NCBI GenBank assembly: GCA_014904845.1
Contig: MU119388.1
Location: forward strand, 46,077 to 110,076
DNA from: Acephala macrosclerotiorum
Taxonomy: Eukaryota > Ascomycota > Leotiomycetes > Helotiales > Mollisiaceae
Length of the DNA: 64,000 nt
Direction of reading: 5' to 3'
This document shows, piece after piece, positions 24,244 to 34,700 of this stretch. A program made the translations under genes and the position numbers. The first letter of the stretch is position 1; the number at the start of each line of letters is the position of its first letter. Below the pieces are notes generated by a model. It made no database searches. It was not told the DNA's origin and saw only the letters and a program-made list of their open reading frames with translations.

Positions 24244-24432
24244 ATGGCTGACCAGCCCTCTTGTTCAAGATTCCAACCTGGGGTGAAGAGTTCTACAACA
24301 AACATCAGAAAGAAGCTTAAGCATTGGCAAGTTAGCTGCTGCCAGTGTGGTGAGACAGGAGGCATAAAAACATGGTGTGTTTGTGGTCATTTTCTTTCCG
24401 AAAGCTGCTGTTTTCAGGCACGGCATTTCTGA
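24244..24432 (+). CDS. Possible small Cys-rich protein (zinc-ribbon-like)
   Basis: An ATG-started frame of 62 residues begins MADQPSCSRFQPG and ends with a compact Cys cluster: CCQCGETGGIKTWCVCGH followed by two adjacent Cys seven residues on. The C-x2-C ... C-x-C-x2-H ... CC spacing resembles small fungal zinc-ribbon proteins that recognise nothing enzymatic. It could be complete, an exon of a longer gene, or chance. It sits inside a stretch of decayed genes, so a relic is also possible. Confidence 0.3.
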   Translation: MADQPSCSRFQPGVKSSTTNIRKKLKHWQVSCCQCGETGGIKTWCVCGHFLSESCCFQARHF

Positions 24433-24871
24433 TGTAGAAGAGATTCCAGAAGTATCGTCTGAATCAATACTTCTGAGATACCTGTGATTCGTTGGTGTTT
24501 GCGCGGTAAAGTGGGTGCTCGCGGAGGGCGGCAGGCATGATTTAGTACCTAAGCACCGTGTTACAATTAAAGGGTTTTGACTCAGTAGTTCATTGATATT
24601 TCTTATGCTTGTGGATACTTCTGCTATCAGTTGAACTTCTTAATGTAGACTCGAAAGTCTTGAGATAGGTCGAGCTCCACTGAGAGCTTCTTGAGATGAG
24701 GCTTCCTGTGGCATGTGCTTCTACTCTCATGCTCTAAGGCTTTGGGGGTGTTTTCCGTCGTTCGAGCTCCTGTCAGACAGGAAAGTGCGTTCTGAATTCG
24801 GATTCAGTAACAAGTGACATTCAGATGCTAAATTTTCCCGAATTTGTCATCCATTAGGATACCTGTAACCC
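24433..24871. other. Intergenic region without a recognised gene
   Basis: I see no motif, RNA or repeat here. Confidence 0.35.
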
Positions 24872-25186
24872 CCATTTTCCAAACGACCAATAGCATTGCT
24901 TTATGCGCTTTATCAGCTGGTATATCCTCTTCCAACCACTCTTTGGACTGCACCTGACAAGCTTCTGGGCACTTATATGTGAGTTTTTCCACCTAATCAT
25001 CATATTTTAACTTGGGGCTGTGGAAAGGCGCTTGCGAGGTTGATGGTTGGGAGGAGTGTTGGGGAGGGGTTTTCAGAGAATTATTTGGTGAATGAAGAGA
25101 GGTTCGAGAAGATGAAGGGCGAGAATATGGTGAGGGGTATGTTTCGGACTGAGACTGGAGAGATGAGCCATAAGAGCAAGTTGTAG
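24872..25186 (+). pseudogene. Coding-like relic ending in a peroxisomal SKL tripeptide
   Basis: Two coding-like pieces lie in order. The first (24872 to about 24978) reads RPIALLYALYQLVYPLPTTL and runs into a GTGAGT donor-like site. The second (25022-25186) reads GKALARLMVGRSVGEGF and ends HKSKL before TAG. SKL at the C-terminus is the standard PTS1 signal for peroxisome import. The phases of the two pieces do not match any simple GT..AG intron, and no start or upstream part is visible, so a truncated remnant is the best description. The parent family is not recognised; a short-chain dehydrogenase tail is one guess. Confidence 0.3.
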
Positions 25187-25552
25187 CATCGTGTTTTCGA
25201 GATGCACGCGGGTCTAGGGTCATTTTTCTATCCTCGAGGTCTCTGATGCATGTAGTCTAATGTCGATTCGTATGATGGACATCCTACTGCATTTTTCTCG
25301 ACGTTTGAACATCAAGTAGCCACGAAGCGAACCGCTCTTGGTAAAGATATTCAATCTGAGCTATCTCTAGGTGGTAGGCCCATCCGACTCCTTTGTTTTT
25401 AGCCAGGCCTGCCTCACTTTCGACCAAATCGACGACCATGTTGCAGGATGAGGAATAGGTACAACCATATCGAGAACAAAAATACTTTAAACTCTAGCAA
25501 GATATAAAATCCACACTCTTCACAATACCTACTAAGCTTTCACAACTCCATA
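25187..25552. other. Short intergenic region
   Basis: Nothing is recognised between the SKL relic and the chromate-transporter pseudogene. Confidence 0.4.
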
Positions 25553-27344
25553 CTAACCCATCCCCATCACCCCACCTAGCAAAATCGCTAACGGCGCACT
25601 TAACTCAAACCACGCACCCCCAACAAAACTGGTTGATGTAACAGCTGCCCACTAAGGATTCCGTCCTAAAGGAGCTCCACTTTGGTTCTCTCCATCCACA
25701 TACTCGATCTGCCACAATTTAGAAACAGCCGTAAATACCAATCCTGCTGCTCCTGCGTTCACTCCTCTCAAAACATTCAATAACCATCTGGGTCATCGGA
25801 GAACTTTCCAAAGGCCCATGACTCTGGTTACGATTATTATTCCTGGGGTGAAAATTCCGAGGAAGCCGATGGCGGCGCTGAGGAAAGAATGAGAAGGGAG
25901 GGATAGGGCACCGAGGTAGACGGCGAAGTTGAAATTTGGGCCGGGGAAGGATTGGATTAGGGCGAGGCCGAGGAGGAAGTTTCGGGGGGAGACCCAGCTG
26001 GATGATACGATGTATTCTCGCAGGAGGGGAATCACGACTGGACCGCCGCCGATGATTATTGTTCCTGCTAGGTAGAGGTTTGAGAAGGGGGAGAGGGAGA
26101 GGGTTGGTGTTTGAGGAGGCTTCGGGTCATCATGATAGCAATAAAAGAGAAGAAGAAGGATATTATGATTATTGTTCTGGTTTTCCAAGAGATAACTTTG
26201 AGTTGGATATTTAATGGAATGATTCTTTCAGACAAGTCTGAGTCTAAAACCCCGTCAGGCTGTTCAGGCTCGGTACCAGAAGCAAGCTCGAGTGCTAGGA
26301 TGCGGCGGAGATGGAGAGATCTTTCTGGATCATCGTTTGGAGACGCATTTTTATCGCTGGTTATAGCAGTGTCCTACTGAGTGCCGGAGTCCTCTTCATT
26401 TGTACGCGTAAAGGCCCGGCGTCGTCTCCAAAACGGTTTGAACACCCTCTGCAACCATTTGTAATCCCAAACAACCGTTGCCAGTCCCGAGGTAGCCATG
26501 AGGACAGGAAAATACCACAAGGCAGTATACAGCATCCCAGCAACGCCCCCGAGAAATACAAGAGTGCGGGTGAGTTTGTCTGTGATGGCTTTTTCAGACA
26601 GCTGAACAGCAGCAACGGCAATAACGCCCACCATTGCGGCATTTAAACCTGACAAAAGGGCATAGACGGGTGAGGGAAGCTCTTCACCGATACGAGAGAC
26701 GCCTAATGACAGCACATACATCCCAATAGCTCCAGGAAGACTGGTTCGGATCAGAAGAAAGATGCATTGGAGTAGAGATCAACAGAAATGTATGAATCAA
26801 GGCCTTCACACCACCATAAAGCAAAAGTACCTACTCCAGCTAGGAAGTTTTCGTGAATATAGTTTATGCAGAACAACATTTTGGTGCTTGCTGGTTCTGG
26901 GAGAGCTTGGCTTAATGCGAATAGCTCTTGATACTGCCAAATCGTTGTCAGTGACCGAACTTCATGCTGTGGGGGTAAACACTTACTAATTGCTCATCGA
27001 TCCACTTGTAATTTTGAACGAACTTCTTGTGGAACTGAGTAAGGTCAGAAATATGCCCATGGCACTATCTATCATGCTCCCATATCCTCCAAATTGTGAT
27101 TTTCTCGTTCATCGCACAAGGGCTTCACCTGGTAGACATCGGACTCGAGCAAGCTGCATTTAAGAGGAGCTTATTCTGAAAGAAGGAGTACAAGATTCCT
27201 TACAACTTGGAAATGCGCCGATGGGCCACCAAACGCCGTCAATCCGAATTGTCAATTCTTTGCAAGGACATCTTTTGTTGTGGTCCATATGGCGGTGGTA
27301 TCGACCTTGATTGAATCGACGAATCGCTGCGTTGGAGACAACAT
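25553..27344 (-). pseudogene. Chromate ion transporter (CHR family) pseudogene
   Basis: Nearly the whole two-domain transporter can be followed from an ATG at 27344 to a stop at 25555..25553. Blocks in order: FGLTAFGGP, FHKKFVQNYKWIDEQL, FALSQALPEPASTKM, SLPGAIGMYVLSLG, LPSPVYALLSGLNAA, ALWYFPVLM, then the second half YLAGTIIIGGGPVVIPLL, LIQSFPGPNFNFAVYLGAL, LRGVNAGAAGLVFTAV and SFVGGAWFELSAPLA. It is broken by TGA at 27254..27252 (where Trp is expected), TAG at 26376..26374, a frame change near 26100, TGA at 25795..25793 and TAG at 25654..25652. The conserved LPGPAS of the first half reads LPEPAS. Family members export chromate across the plasma membrane. At least two introns (for example 27203..27045) still look spliceable. 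Confidence 0.85.
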
Positions 27345-27694
27345 TTCTTGTAATGTTTGAATCAATTATACACACGACGGTTTGAATAGATGATATTCTG
27401 GCTGTTCCCCATAAACGAAAAGGAAATTTGATAGTGTGAAATGAGTCAGTGATGGGAGAGGATCACGTCTTCTTCACGTGATGTATCTTTTCCAGCCACT
27501 CCCGTCTTGGCGAGGTGTTCTTGCCCGTTTCTAGCCTCGATCGCTTCGATGGATTAACTTTTGACTTTACTATATACATTAGTTCGCTCGCATAATCAGC
27601 TAGATACGTGTGCTTGTTGACTCTTTTCAAGGGGAATCTGTCCTTATACCAATCGGTGAAGAATGGGCTGAATAGTCTTTGTCAGCGTGGAAGA
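27345..27694. promoter_or_regulatory. Divergent promoter region with a TCACGTGA palindrome
   Basis: The chromate-transporter relic and the zinc-cluster regulator relic face away from each other across 350 bases. The region contains TCACGTGA at 27474-27481, an E-box-type site of the kind bound by basic helix-loop-helix factors. Whether it was used by this pair is not known. Confidence 0.35.
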
Positions 27695-29374
27695 ATGCAG
27701 GAGGCGTCCCTACATTCAGTTCAAAGGAGACCTCCTGCTCGGCTAAGGACTAAAACTGGCTGCTTCAAATGTTAGTATATCTTCTGGGTAGAGGAAGAAT
27801 GATGAGCTAACAAGCCGCAGGCCGAGAGCGACGAAAGAAATGCGATGAGCAACGTCCAATTTGCTCCGGATGCTCTCGGAACGGGCTTTCATGCCTCTGG
27901 CCTGGGACTCTCAAGTCATTAACAACGATTCCGAAGAGCTCCAAGAGTCGAAGCCCCAACTCTCTTGTCACAACATACCCTCAATATCCTTCACCAGAGA
28001 ATGTACTTTTCGATAAGTGGGGTGTTGATGCTCTTCAGTCACCAAGAGCATGCAAATTGTTCGAATACTACCGCTCTGTGGTCCAGCCTTTTCTCATACG
28101 ATCACATGCCCATCCAGTCTACTTCTCCAGTGAATGGTTCATCCATGGAGCATTACAGCATTCCAACTTGATGGATGCTCTTCTTGCCTGCTCAGCTGTT
28201 CATCTATCCTGCTTGTACCCAGAATATCGTCTCATAGCTATCAAGCACTACTCTCAAGCCGTGTCTACGACCCGTGAACAACTGGAGAAGAAGCAACTTA
28301 AGGGAACAGAGGATTGGCTTATCATGCTTTCGGTGCTTGCTTACCTGGTCGAGGTTCGCACATTTTCCATTTTCTAGGCAAGAATTCTCAAACTCACCTC
28401 GCCTAGACTACGTGAAATTCTGGCCTTTAATTGAGGAGATATTCAGAGCCGAGCTCCTCGCGAGTAATGCGAACTCGGCTCCTCAGCTCCTCGACTCCCA
28501 AATCATACTTCAGACCCGATGTTGGTCTATCTATAGTATGGCTCTTCGACGACCTCCGCTCCATAAAACGCCACCTCGAAGCTGCCTCTCACATCCTCCA
28601 GTCCCGACAACTCTCCTTCCAAAAACACGAACTAATCCAAGACCCCTCATTCGAGCGCCTCATCGCCGAATCCATTCTGTATAATACCTCTGCTGTCGCA
28701 ATGCTCATATCTGAGTCCTGCGATATCTCGTTCTCGGTGATTTCTAGGCGTTTGGATCTCTTCGGCAGTCCGGGAAACCGCGGACTAGTCCAATCACCAT
28801 TACTAGGAGCGAGTCCGGAACTATATTTCATGGTTGTGGAATTATCGAGACTTGGTCTCGAAGCTCTAACAGAAGGGAGTTTAGAAGCTGCGAAGAATCT
28901 TGCGGTGAGATTCTCGACGTGGAAGGAGATCATCATGCTTGAAAATGATGGCACAAATAGCAACAACTACATAGATTCCAAGTTCCTACTCGGTATCCGT
29001 CTCTGCATCTTCGCCATCGAAATCCTCCTGCTAAAACTCACCCATCCTCCGGGAGAAGGAAGACAAAAAAGTGCGTATGCCCAACTCCTAGTCGTCGCAG
29101 CTACAGAGATAGTGGGACAAATGGGCTCGTATGTAGAGAGTGCGCTTTGTATGGATTATTATGTTTGGCTTTGCTTATTGTGGGAAGTGCGGCGAAGGGA
29201 CAAGGGGAGTGTGTAGATATTGTTAGGAGGAAGATGGAGGATGTGATGAGGAGGGCGGGGAGTTGGGGTGTGAAGATGGTTGTTAATTTGTTGAGGAGGG
29301 TTTGGGGGTTTGAGGGGGAGGAGGATGGGTTACAGATTTTGCTGAGGACTAGGAGGGAGGAAGTTGTGAGATAG
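27695..29374 (+). pseudogene. Zn2Cys6 fungal transcription factor, reading frame broken
   Basis: Exon 1 (27695..27770) and exon 2 (27821..28353) join across a 50-base intron to give a perfect zinc cluster, C-x2-C-x6-C-x6-C-x2-C-x6-C, within TGCFKCRERRKKCDEQRP and CSGCSRNGLSC. Exon 2 then continues into the fungal regulator middle homology region (FEYYRSVVQPFL, LLACSAVHLSCLYPEYR). Downstream coding-like parts lie in other frames: 28407-28535 (FWPLIEEIFRAELLASNA), 28540-29185 (RLIAESILYNTSAVAM, KFLLGIRLCIFAIEILLLKL, YYVWLCLLW), then 29180-29374 (VGSAAKGQGECVDIVRRK). No set of normal introns I tried restores one frame across 28354-28545, and a one-base frame change near 29180 has no intron signal. 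I therefore call it a pseudogene; sequencing error or unusual splicing is the alternative. Confidence 0.6.
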
Positions 29375-29619
29375 GTTGTATGATGATGTGATTTGGATTT
29401 GTTGGAGGAGCAAGGAACTGTCTGATGGTTCTTTGGATGTTGATAGATGCTGTGAAACATTTGTTTTGCACGGAGAAATATGGGAAGCAAGACAAGAGAG
29501 CCGTCTTGGAGGACGATGAAGTATATTCATGAATTTTGGAACTAACACATCGTGCGAGATGTAGAACGGGATCCTTCTTCCCTTGACACATTTTATGAAC
29601 ACGTCGATACAGCCCAGAA

Positions 29620-31215
29620 CTACCAAGCAGTGATATCATCAACCTCTGCCTCACCAAACGTACTATTCTTCGTGACGGCTCCGACACCCGCCTCAGTAGC
29701 CACATCCTCGCTTCCCGGAACACCCATAATATCTGGTAGCACTTCTGTCAAGAAGTCTAGAATATGCCTATTGACCTGCTCAAACTGCAGTAAAAAAGCA
29801 TCATGACCCTCCGGGCTATCAATCTTCCTCAACCTCGCATTCGGAATACTAGCCGCTAGCTCTTTCTGTTCATCAAAAGTAAACAAACCATCAGACTCTA
29901 TTCCGAGAACAAGAGTCGGTTGCTCAATTTGTGACAAAGCATCGGCGATTGGGTCCGGAGAGTCAGCGGAGACGCGGTAGCGAGATACGTCGTGGGTGTC
30001 GAGTTTGCGGGTTATGGCTATGTAGCAGTTGCCGTCAAAACGTTTGACGAATTTCTCGCCTTGATAGCGGAGATATGATTGTGCGGAGAAATAGGTTGAG
30101 GTCGGTTTTCTCCCGTTTGCGGATGGGGGAGGAGTCAGGGAGCTGTCGGTCGTAGTGCCGTGGAATTTGGGGTCTGTGAAGTTAGAAGGGTTGGCTCCGG
30201 TTAGCGATTCTCCTTGCTTGGGTATGGAGCTTGTGCTTCCGGGCCTAGAGCTTGGGGGTCGTTTGGAGCGATGGCCGTCGTTGTGGATGGCTAGGTGGAT
30301 GTTGGAAGGATGGTTATTCCCACTGATAGTTTGCTTCTTGGATGCATCTGGAATATTCCTCCCGAAACGTGCTTCAAAGGAGTTTCGGCTTCGGTATGTG
30401 AGTAGAGCTGACATGCGCGCCGCTCCGAGACCTGTTGAGGGAGGATCTGAAAAGGGGTAATATCCATCGTCGTACTTCGGGTCTGCGTAGATGCTTTGTC
30501 TTTGTGCTTCTCCCCAACTGATTCCCCATGCAGAGTGTCGGCTTGATGTAGCGATAGGGACGATCGACCTAACATAATCCTTTCCAAAATATGCCCACTC
30601 CAAGACGAGCATACCTCCCATAGAACCTCCGATGACTGCGGCAATTTGTCGTACCCCTAAATCGTCCAGTAGAAGCTTATGGATACTGGAAGAGTTAGCT
30701 TATATTCATAGAACTGAAATGCTTTCGTACTTCACATCATCCCGTATCGTTGTCAATGGGAACTCGGGACCGTATCTCTCGTTCCCAGGAATCCCATCTT
30801 TGCAAGTAACAGGACTAGCACTTCCATATGGACTACCCAGACTGTTCATGCAGATAACAAAGAATCTCGAGATATCAAATGACCTCCCAGGCCCTCCTAG
30901 CAAAGGTCCCCACCAGTCACTTACATCTGCGCTGCCAGTCAAGGCGTGGCAGATTACCATAGCATTGTCGCGATTCGGCGAGAGCTTTCCTCTGGTACTA
31001 TAAGCCAACGGGACATTGTGCAGCGTCACGCCTGATTCGAGAGTGAAGGAGGGAATAATCGCGATCGTTTGGTCTGGTATCAACGCTGCGAAAGGGTTCT
31101 CGGGCTGCTGGTGCGTTCTTTCTTGGACGTATTCAGCAACGATTTCTTGTTGGAGGGGAGGATCTCTAGCGGGACAACTGACCAAATTGTGCAACGGAAG
31201 CATTGGCTGCGCCAT
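29620..31215 (-). CDS. met2: Homoserine O-acetyltransferase (methionine biosynthesis)
   Basis: Exons 31215..30731 and 30685..29620 (intron 45 bases, GCTAAC branch) give 516 residues. It is an alpha/beta hydrolase: oxyanion and substrate region ICHALTGSADVSDWW, nucleophile elbow GGSMGGM, acidic residue in VLGIESDGLF and the catalytic His in SPEGHDAF. It transfers an acetyl group from acetyl-CoA to L-homoserine, the entry step to methionine by direct sulfhydrylation. A Ser/Pro-rich insert of about 90 residues (near residues 290-380) separates the core halves, common in fungal MET2. Two start codons are possible (31215 or 31203). The gene is divergent from THO2 with 534 bases between starts. Confidence 0.92.
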
Positions 31216-31749
31216 TGGTCGCAATACTAGTTGTCATGTCGGTTGAGGAAGAATATTTTGAAACATTTAAGAATTGTGAAGAGGTTGGATCAGCAGATAT
31301 CTTCACATATTGTTTGTTGTCCAGTCATTAATTGCTCTGAAAAAACGTCATCGGGATCCAGTTAGACCCCGAGGTTTTCTTCAGCCGGCATCGCAAATTC
31401 AGAAGAAGGCTTCAGCCTCGTGTGGCTGTGCTAGCTCTGACGCTAGGCTATACCTGGACCAGCGCAGAAAGACACGGCGGCGTTTGAATGTCTGTCGTTG
31501 AAAGGTGAATAGAGCTTCAGAGGTGAATGCGTCGAGCACATCGGCGGCCCTTCAACAAAAAACTTTCTTCCAATATTCGATCTCGCCAACCAGCAACACC
31601 TCATGGTACTCAGCAACCAGCATCGCATGTCGCAGAATTCTTTTCGTTGATTCTTGAATACCTTTCATCACGTTCGCTGGCAAGCCTTCAAGCTTACCTT
31701 TAATTACTCATGCGCAGAGATTAAACAGAATACCTGGATCGCAGTGGAG
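31216..31749. promoter_or_regulatory. Divergent promoter region of MET2 and THO2
   Basis: Both starts face away from each other across 534 bases. No consensus site stands out and no gene is recognised inside. Confidence 0.4.
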
Positions 31750-34700
31750 ATGGGTCCAAAGCGGAAGAGGAACGACCGGTCATCGGTGGATGGCGGCGAC
31801 AATAGACCATCCCCTCATCGACCTCAGAATGCTGCTCTAGCACAGCATGATCGAGGAGGAGATATGCGAGATAATGGACAAAGAAGATCCAGCCGCGTCG
31901 GACAAGGAGGAGCTGGTAGTAGAGGAGGGCGATCGAGGAATGACCCTCGCGACAACCCGAATAAGCTGAATTTGAGCGGTACTGGCAGAGCAACTCCTAC
32001 ACAAGGACCTATGTCTCCACCCCCACGACCATCAAGCGCAGCAGCAACACCTGCACAAACTCCAACTCCCACGACCGAACTCTCCAACCCTTTTCCAAAG
32101 CCAGATCCTACGCCCTACTACTATGAGTTCCTCAGCGAAGAACGAATGGCATCATGGGATACGACCGGCCGGGCAGAGGTTATTGCTGCTGGAACACAAG
32201 CACGTCAAGATGAGGATCCAATGGACCTCTCCACAGTCATTCAAGAATTCACTCGTGTAACTCTGGATGGCCGTATTGATGCAATCGACGCTGGCAATTG
32301 TGTGAGGGAAATCCTTGGACCGCAAGTCTATTCCGACACTGAGCCCACTGGTGCTTTCGACCCGCATTCATACTTTCTGGACATCATCTCGGTCATGTAT
32401 GAGGCAGAAGATGGTCCGGTGAATCCTGCGCTTCGAAGTTTCTGTATTGCCTCGGGTGTATCAGCAAATGCTATGCGGCAGAAGCTGGATGGAAAGATGC
32501 TTCAGGACCTTGGCTTAACCCGTGAAACTTTCATTCGTGTTGGTGTTCGACAAGCTACGAATCTTCTATATCGACAAGCGAATTACAATTTATTACGGGA
32601 GGAGACAGAGGGTTATTCGAAACTCGTCACAGAGCTCTTTACCACGAGCGGTGGCGAGCCTCCCTCGAAGGAAGCTGTGGAGGACACATTTGAGAGAGTG
32701 AAGGCCTTGATCGGTACTTTTGATTTGGATGTTGGGCGAGTTCTCGACATCACACTCGACGTATTCGCCGCTGTACTGGTCAAGCACTTCCGGTTCTTCG
32801 TCAAGCTCCTTCGAGTCAGTTCTTGGTGGCCTAGGATTGGAGAGTTGGATAGCAGCATGAGACACGGAGGTCTTCCGAGATGGGCTTTGCCGAGCTCTCC
32901 TGGATGGCAGCCGACAGAGGAAGACGAAGTTTTATCTAAAGAAAGGCGTTTGGAGAGAGACTTGGTTTTCTGGGATCGAGCTCGCGAGGTTGGCTTGGAT
33001 GCATTCTTCGAGTTGGGAGGCACACCTATCATTGGCGAGGAAATGAAGCAGCGACTTCTGAATGCGAGAGGAAGCGGGGATGCAGACCTTGAAGCAGACC
33101 GAGCTTGGATTGAAGCAACTGGAACACTACCACCATCGGGAAATCGAGTTGCAGCCCAGCTCCTTGGTTTCAAGTTGCGCTTCTATGCATCCGAGGCTCG
33201 CGACAAGGAAGACGTTCTCCCAGCTAACCTCATCTACTTGGCGGCTTTGTTGATCAAGATTGGTTTCATCTCGCTACGGGATCTATATCCTCACCTGTGG
33301 CCTTTGGACCAAGACATGCCAGCATTGAAAGAAGCCAGGATGAGGGAATTGGCAGAGAAAGATAAGATTGCGCGGGGTGGAGGCGACAATGCACTCACTA
33401 GAGCTGGTGCTTTATCAGATGATTCACCGCCCACAACCAGCAGAACTCGGGAAGCAGCGACAGCCAAGGCTGATCCTGTCGCCAAGCCCGCCACCGAAGA
33501 CGAGGACAAAGACAAACTTGATGAGCCTAGTGATCAGAAGGTTCAGCTGTTGACCTGCCTTTTGACCATTGGCGCCATTCCAGAGGCAATGTTCATCCTC
33601 GGTCGTTTCCCTTGGCTTCCAGAAGCATACCCAGATCTTGTGGACCTCATCAACCGCATTTTACATCACTCCATCGACAAGGTTTACAGAGCAGCCGAAC
33701 CTTTAGCAACTCTCAGTACAGAATTCACAACCAAGAAAGTTGCTGACGTTGACCAAAGTGGGATGCCAAAGGGCCAGGTTCGTCTCACACAAATACCTGC
33801 CAAGAAGCAACTACGATGGCCTTTCCCTGATAAGTTTGATACCAACGAAAGTACATCTTATCGGTTCTATTGGGATGACTGGAACGACAATGTCCCTGTC
33901 TGTCAAACTGTTGCTGACCTGTTCACATTGTGCGACACTTTCCTTAACTTTGTCGGACCTAGCATCGGAAAGGACGTCGCTCTCTTATCCAAGCTCGCTA
34001 GAATTGGGATCAAAAATTTGGCTGAAGATCATTCTCCCGAAAACCTCGCCAGATGGGAAGTTCTTCTCAAACGATTACTCGTTCCAGCTCTCAGCGTTAC
34101 CAAGGGCAACACCCAGATCGCCAACGAGATTTGGGATTTGCTAAGGTTCTATCCTATATCTGTCAGATACTCTATCTACGCCGAATGGTTCCAGGGTCCA
34201 ACCTCCAGGTTACCAGCAGTGAGGGCAGCGTTTGCCCGGACCAAAGCCGAAACAATCAACACCATGAAGCGAATCAGCAAAAACAATATCCCTGTCATGG
34301 CCAAAACTCTCTCGAAAACAACATTTTCGTCGCCAGGTGTTGTCTTTGAGATCGCTCTTGGTCAAATTGAATCGTACACCAATTTGACGGAGGTCGTTGT
34401 GGAATGTGCTAAATATTTCACGGATTTGGGATTTGATGTACTCGTATGGTCTCTCATGGTTGCACTTGGAGGCAAAAACAGAACGCGAACCAATGCGGAG
34501 TTTGCTCTGCTTCCTAGTAGATGGCTGCTGGCATTGTCATCCTTTTCAGGGAAGGTATACAAACGCTATAGCGGCATGAACTTGTCGCCAGTTCTCAAAT
34601 ATGTCAATGATCAGCTCTACCGAGGCAATGCGACCGACTTGGTCATCTTGAAAGAGCTCATCGCTCAAATGGGAGGCGTGGTCCCGGACACCGACTATAA

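Noticed and set aside
32593..33173. Long antisense frames inside THO2 and similar ones inside MEF2
   Set aside because: They mirror strongly supported sense coding and show no independent motifs.
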